From: Akkermansiaceae bacterium UBA956
GTDB taxonomy: Bacteria; Verrucomicrobiota; Verrucomicrobiia; Verrucomicrobiales; Akkermansiaceae
Assembly: GCA_002293145.1 (NCBI GenBank)
Contig: DBCO01000010.1
Coordinates: 200,754 to 264,753 of the forward strand
Direction: 5' to 3'
DNA length: 64,000 nucleotides
Positions 60,617 to 64,000 of the stretch are shown here, in pieces. A program made the position numbers and the translations under genes. Position 1 is the first letter of the stretch, and the number at the start of each line of letters is the position of its first letter. Under the pieces are notes generated by a model. That model had not been told where the DNA came from, ran no database searches, and saw nothing but the letters and a program-made list of their open reading frames with translations.

Positions 60617-61720
60617 ATGGGGTAAATGGGGTCAGTCCTTGGATATTAGTATTTTTTCATAGTGCCTGATCAATTTGATTCCTTCTTTACTCTCTTGATA
60701 GAATTTTGCGATTTTGCTCATACCCGCAGGATGACCCATTGCTAGGCGCTTGGCAATCCATTCGTTGCTCACTGCACAGTGTTTTTTTACCATCGCTGCG
60801 AGTAGGGCTTTCTGCCAAACTCCTTTGCGCTGCTGCGCTAGAAATTCTCGATCCACATTGTATGCCATTTCTACTCCTAACAATTGAATCACATGCTCAG
60901 CATCAGCCTCTTTGTGTGCTTTGACTACTGGTCCTGACACAGAACCTTTTTTGATCAACTTTCCTGCCACGTCATTGATCTGATTCACTAATTGATCGCG
61001 AAATCCATCACTCCCCAAATACCAACCCTTTCTCAACTCGCGCATCGCCTCATCACTCAAATCACCGCCATTTTCTTCGGCTCGGCGTTGGAGATAAGCG
61101 ACATAGGCCTTGCGTCCCCGATGCCGGAGATCGAGATGAAATGCGTCGAGCACGCGCTCCGTATGTAGCCATTTCGGTCCTTTTCCACTCTCATACGCTG
61201 GCAAACTACTCCATGCGTAGGATGTCAATGGTTCACCTGTGAGCAATTTCGCGCGGGCCGGATTGAGGTGAATGTAGTCTGCCGTCACGCGAAAGTAACT
61301 ACCATCGGCTGCACGTTCGCCCGAGACGGGAATGGATTTATAGCGCCCTTGGAACACGTGACCACGACGTTGATGCCGTGCATTCCACCCTTGGCTGAAC
61401 GTTCCCATCAAATAACGCATTCCATCCACAAGATTGGGTTCAGGAGTTTCCAAGAGCAGGTGAAAATGATTCGACATCAGGACATAGGCATGCACTTTCC
61501 AGCCACAGCGCTCACAAACTTCCGCAAGTCGGAAGAAAAAGCCCTTGGCATCTTCTTCCTCGAGAAATATTCGTTTCCCACCATCTCCACGTGCCATCAC
61601 ATGATACGTAGCACCAGCATATTCAAAGCGTAACGGTCGAGCCATGGCCTTAATTTAAATGCAATCTGTAAAAACTCAATAAAAAAATGCGCATTTCCAA
61701 GGACTGACCCCATTCCCCAT
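60617..61720 (-). mobile_element. RAYT transposase gene in a perfect inverted repeat
   Basis: AATGGGGTCAGTCCTTGGA at 60625-60643 has an exact inverted copy at 61696-61714. Outward, both ends carry an extra ATGGGG block (60617-60622; complement at 61715-61720), so the ends match over about 25 bases with a two-base gap. The transposase gene fills the inside, and its stop codon lies within the left end. The element exactly separates the caspase-like gene (start two bases away) from queF (stop six bases away). Confidence 0.8.
60632..61645 (-). CDS. REP-associated tyrosine transposase (RAYT, Y1_Tnp)
   Basis: A 337-residue transposase of the IS200/IS605-like Y1 class. The N-terminal domain has MARPLRFEYAGATYHVMARG, the HUH motif in LMSNHFHLLLETPEPNLVDG (HFH) and the later YIHLNPARAKLL segment with the candidate nucleophilic tyrosine. 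The C-terminal half (DAFHLDLRHRGRKAYVAYL) holds the longer helical extension found in verrucomicrobial copies. RAYTs cut and join single-stranded REP palindromes and usually persist as single domesticated copies. Frame and motifs are intact. The stop codon lies in the inverted repeat. Confidence 0.93.
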   Translation of the reverse strand: MARPLRFEYAGATYHVMARGDGGKRIFLEEEDAKGFFFRLAEVCERCGWKVHAYVLMSNHFHLLLETPEPNLVDGMRYLMGTFSQGWNARHQRRGHVFQGRYKSIPVSGERAADGSYFRVTADYIHLNPARAKLLTGEPLTSYAWSSLPAYESGKGPKWLHTERVLDAFHLDLRHRGRKAYVAYLQRRAEENGGDLSDEAMRELRKGWYLGSDGFRDQLVNQINDVAGKLIKKGSVSGPVVKAHKEADAEHVIQLLGVEMAYNVDREFLAQQRKGVWQKALLAAMVKKHCAVSNEWIAKRLAMGHPAGMSKIAKFYQESKEGIKLIRHYEKILISKD

Positions 61721-61726
61721 TCGTGC

Positions 61727-62158
61727 TTACTTCTCATCGATCGATAGACCATTCCACTGGGCTTGTGGATGGGAGGCTTGGGCGGTTAGGCTGATGCCGC
61801 CGCGTGGGGAAAAATCTCCGCGGACGACGGCCTCGCGCGGGTTGACTGCGCTGACGATGTCTCTGAGGATGCGATTGACGATTTCTTCGTTGAAGGCTTG
61901 GTGGTTGCGGAAGGAGGTGAGGTAAAATTTGAGCGATTTGGTCTCGATGCAGTTTTCGCTGGGGATGTAGCGGATTTGAATGCGCGCGGTATCGGGCTGG
62001 CCGGTTACAGGACAGAGCGAGGAGAATTCAGGAAAATCGAGATGGACCCAGTAGTGGGCTTGCGGACTGCGGTTGGGAAATGTCTCAAGTTTGGCCTGCT
62101 CGGGAGATTGCGGCCAGGAGGTCTGAGAGTTGCCCAAGAGGGTGAGTGTATCGCTCAT
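61727..62158 (-). CDS. queF: NADPH-dependent 7-cyano-7-deazaguanine reductase
   Basis: A 143-residue T-fold enzyme, the short (unimodular) QueF type. It reduces preQ0 to preQ1 in queuosine synthesis. FSSLCPVTGQPD holds the nucleophilic cysteine, and IETKSLKFYLTSFRNH is the QueF signature that binds NADPH and substrate. RGDFSPRGGI follows near the end. The gene is read away from HtrA, with 209 bases between them, and is bounded at its 3' end by the RAYT element. Confidence 0.95.
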   Translation of the reverse strand: MSDTLTLLGNSQTSWPQSPEQAKLETFPNRSPQAHYWVHLDFPEFSSLCPVTGQPDTARIQIRYIPSENCIETKSLKFYLTSFRNHQAFNEEIVNRILRDIVSAVNPREAVVRGDFSPRGGISLTAQASHPQAQWNGLSIDEK

Positions 62159-62367
62159 GGAGATAGGGTAGCATGATGGCAGAGAGATTTCAATGCGAAA
62201 TGGTGGGATAAACGCTCTACCACTGTGCCTTGTTTGCTTTTATGCACGGCTATGTTTTCATTTTACCGAAAAAAACAGAAAAAGCGCAAAATTTGGATTT
62301 CGATAATTTTGCGATTTTTGCGGCCAGAAATTCAAAAGGAGCATCGTTATGCGATCCTAACAGATTG

Positions 62368-63870
62368 TTATTTCTCCACTGTCTCGGGTGGGAGGCTTTG
62401 GAGGGTGAGGGTCATGGTTTGGCGATTGCGGATGAGGGTGACTTGGGTGGCCTGAACCGCGATGGAGGCGACGAATTGCTGATAGAAATCCTGGGCGTGG
62501 CGCACGGGATTTTGGTTGATGGCAATGATGATGTCGTTGGGGTGAATCATCGAGGAGCCGAAGCCGTTCGGGTCGACTTCCGTGACCAGTGCACCAGTGT
62601 AGCCACGGCTGGACTCGATGGAGGAAAAGGAACGAACGAGGATGCCATATTTGCGGATGATTTCCATCGGCTCACGGGCCTTGGTGATGTCCCCACTGCT
62701 ACTTTGCAGTTGGTTGGGAATGTTTTCGGTGATGGTGGTCTTGAGTTCGAGGATTTCGCCCGCGCGCCAGACTTTGATGGGGATTTCTTGGCCGGCTGGG
62801 GTGCGCTGCACCAAGCTGATCAATTGATTGGGTGTTTGGATTTTGCGGCCGTTGTATTCCATGATCACATCGCGAGCTTGCAGTCCGGTGGATTCGGCGG
62901 GCGAGCCTTTGACGGTATCGATGACGAGGCTGCCATGATCTTCGGTGTAACCGTAGGCTTGGCGAATCCGCGCATCGAGCGGATGCATGTGGACGCCGAG
63001 GAAGCCATGCACGGGACGGCCTTTTTCGAGGATTTGCTTGAGCGTTTCACCGACATCGTTGGAGGGGATGGAGAAGCCGACACCCTGGAAACCGGGATTT
63101 TCTTTGTCGGGAGAAAAAATGGCTACGTTAATGCCGACGATTTCACCTTGGAGGTTGACCAAGGGTCCTCCCGAGTTGCCCGGATTGATGGCAGCATCGG
63201 TTTGGAAAAGATCGCGCTGTTGGTCGGAAATGGAGCGTTCTTTGGCGGAGATGATGCCTTGGGTCACCGTCTCGCTCAGTCCGAAGGGATTGCCTACGGC
63301 GAAGACGATTTGTCCGACTTTGACCTGCGAGGAATCGCCGAGCTTGAGCGGTGTGAAGGGTCCGGGAGCTTCAATTTTCAGTACGGCGAGATCGAGCATG
63401 CTGTCCTCGCCAATGAGGACGGCGGGGTAGGATTTGCCATCGTGCAAGGTGACTTGGATTTGAGTTTGGCCGGAGATCACGTGTTGATTGGTGACGACGT
63501 GGCCTTCGTTGGTGACGATCACGCCGGAGCCTTGACCTTGGGTCATTTCTCGGCGGACGCGCGCGCGGCCCCAGGGATCGCGCAGGAGTTGCTCGCGCAC
63601 GCCAGCGGTATCGATGCTGACAACCGATGGAACCACCGCTTGGGTGAGTTTTGCGTATTCGTCATTGAGTCGGGATAAAAGATCCATGTCGCCCAGTTCC
63701 AGCGGTGGCTTTTCGGGGAGCGTGTATTTTTCGGGGCGATGGGGGTCTTGAGGAAAAAACACCTGCCACGGGGAGCTGCCCTTTTGGTACATGCGTAATG
63801 CGGATACGGCAAGAAACGCCACAGCGGCGACGAGGAGCAGAGATAGAAAGCTACGAAGTGACGATTTCAT
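62368..63870 (-). CDS. HtrA/DegQ-type periplasmic serine protease
   Basis: A 500-residue protease from the ATG at 63870, with an N-terminal membrane segment (LLLVAAVAFLAVSAL) that may anchor it. The trypsin-like domain carries the catalytic triad: His in VVTNQHVIS, Asp in MLDLAVLKI and Ser in PGNSGGPL. Two PDZ domains follow (FLGVHMHPLDARIRQ with VKGSPAESTGLQARD, and GALVTEVDPNGFG). It degrades or refolds damaged envelope proteins. Its full length matches DegP/DegQ. The last 130 bases of the window upstream of it hold no gene. Confidence 0.93.
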   Translation of the reverse strand: MKSSLRSFLSLLLVAAVAFLAVSALRMYQKGSSPWQVFFPQDPHRPEKYTLPEKPPLELGDMDLLSRLNDEYAKLTQAVVPSVVSIDTAGVREQLLRDPWGRARVRREMTQGQGSGVIVTNEGHVVTNQHVISGQTQIQVTLHDGKSYPAVLIGEDSMLDLAVLKIEAPGPFTPLKLGDSSQVKVGQIVFAVGNPFGLSETVTQGIISAKERSISDQQRDLFQTDAAINPGNSGGPLVNLQGEIVGINVAIFSPDKENPGFQGVGFSIPSNDVGETLKQILEKGRPVHGFLGVHMHPLDARIRQAYGYTEDHGSLVIDTVKGSPAESTGLQARDVIMEYNGRKIQTPNQLISLVQRTPAGQEIPIKVWRAGEILELKTTITENIPNQLQSSSGDITKAREPMEIIRKYGILVRSFSSIESSRGYTGALVTEVDPNGFGSSMIHPNDIIIAINQNPVRHAQDFYQQFVASIAVQATQVTLIRNRQTMTLTLQSLPPETVEK

Positions 63871-64000
63871 GGGTGTGAAATGAAGAGCCTTGAATACAAT
63901 AGTCAATTTCTCCGATTTGCAAGGGCAAACGCCAGCGGTGGCAGAGGCTATGAGTGAATGCTATGAATGGGAAACCACGAAAAACACCAAATACACGAAA

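Noticed and set aside
62230..63678. 482-codon open frame on the plus strand
   Set aside because: It lies antisense to the well-supported HtrA/DegQ protease, and its product has no motif, only the acidic/glycine composition expected from the mirror frame.

Overview
The window reads as a piece of a Verrucomicrobiota chromosome (moderate GC, weak or absent Shine-Dalgarno sequences). The evidence is a set of families that concentrate in the PVC superphylum: a Verru_Chthon cassette protein A, a PVC-type dehydrogenase fused to a CxxCH haem domain, a DUF1549/DUF1553 protein, ThuA and DUF1080 proteins, and a long autotransporter-type beta-strand-repeat protein. The assignment comes from protein content only; there is no rRNA and I saw no tRNA.

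Layout. 0.3-6.8 kb: a glycine-rich RRM RNA-binding protein, then an operon for a rhamnose-type sugar isomerase and a complete sugar ABC transporter (ATPase, two permeases, lipoprotein binding protein). 7-11.5 kb: a beta-CASP ribonuclease-like protein, menaquinone genes menB-menA, a DUF2452 protein, a secreted DUF1080 protein, then a frameshifted VOC/glyoxalase pseudogene. 12-17 kb: a TPR-sulfotransferase and a 1.1-kb-codon surface repeat protein. 17-22.5 kb: a three-gene Wadjet/Mks-type SMC operon (jetA-jetB-jetC) with no jetD nuclease gene. 22.7-28.8 kb: 6-phosphogluconate dehydrogenase, a repeat-bounded segment carrying two small orphan genes, and an AddA/RecB-like helicase-nuclease without a visible partner. 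28.8-33.3 kb: an opgG-x-opgH operon for osmoregulated periplasmic glucans with an unknown membrane protein between the two known genes. 33.4-39.6 kb: PII protein, OmpA-like protein, small lipoprotein, panB, a NlpC/P60-like protein and a MATE exporter. 39.7-51 kb: large secreted PVC proteins. 51-55.6 kb: deoC, a UbiA-like membrane protein with a secreted glycoamylase-like (GH144-like) protein, and a histone-H1-like Lys/Ala/Pro protein. 55.7-64 kb: gluQ, mrp, msrB, mtnP, a caspase/gingipain-like secreted protein, a REP-associated (RAYT) transposase inside a perfect inverted repeat, queF, and an HtrA/DegQ protease.

How genes fit together. The 1-6.8 kb operon imports and isomerises a deoxyhexose. 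OpgG/OpgH make periplasmic beta-glucan, and the GH144-like protein 20 kb away could act on such glucans. gluQ and queF both belong to queuosine metabolism. The JetABC set is the clearest defence or chromosome-maintenance system. Its missing nuclease, the orphan AddA-like gene, the repeat-bounded cassette and a glycine-riboswitch-like RNA in a convergent intergenic gap are the points most worth following up.
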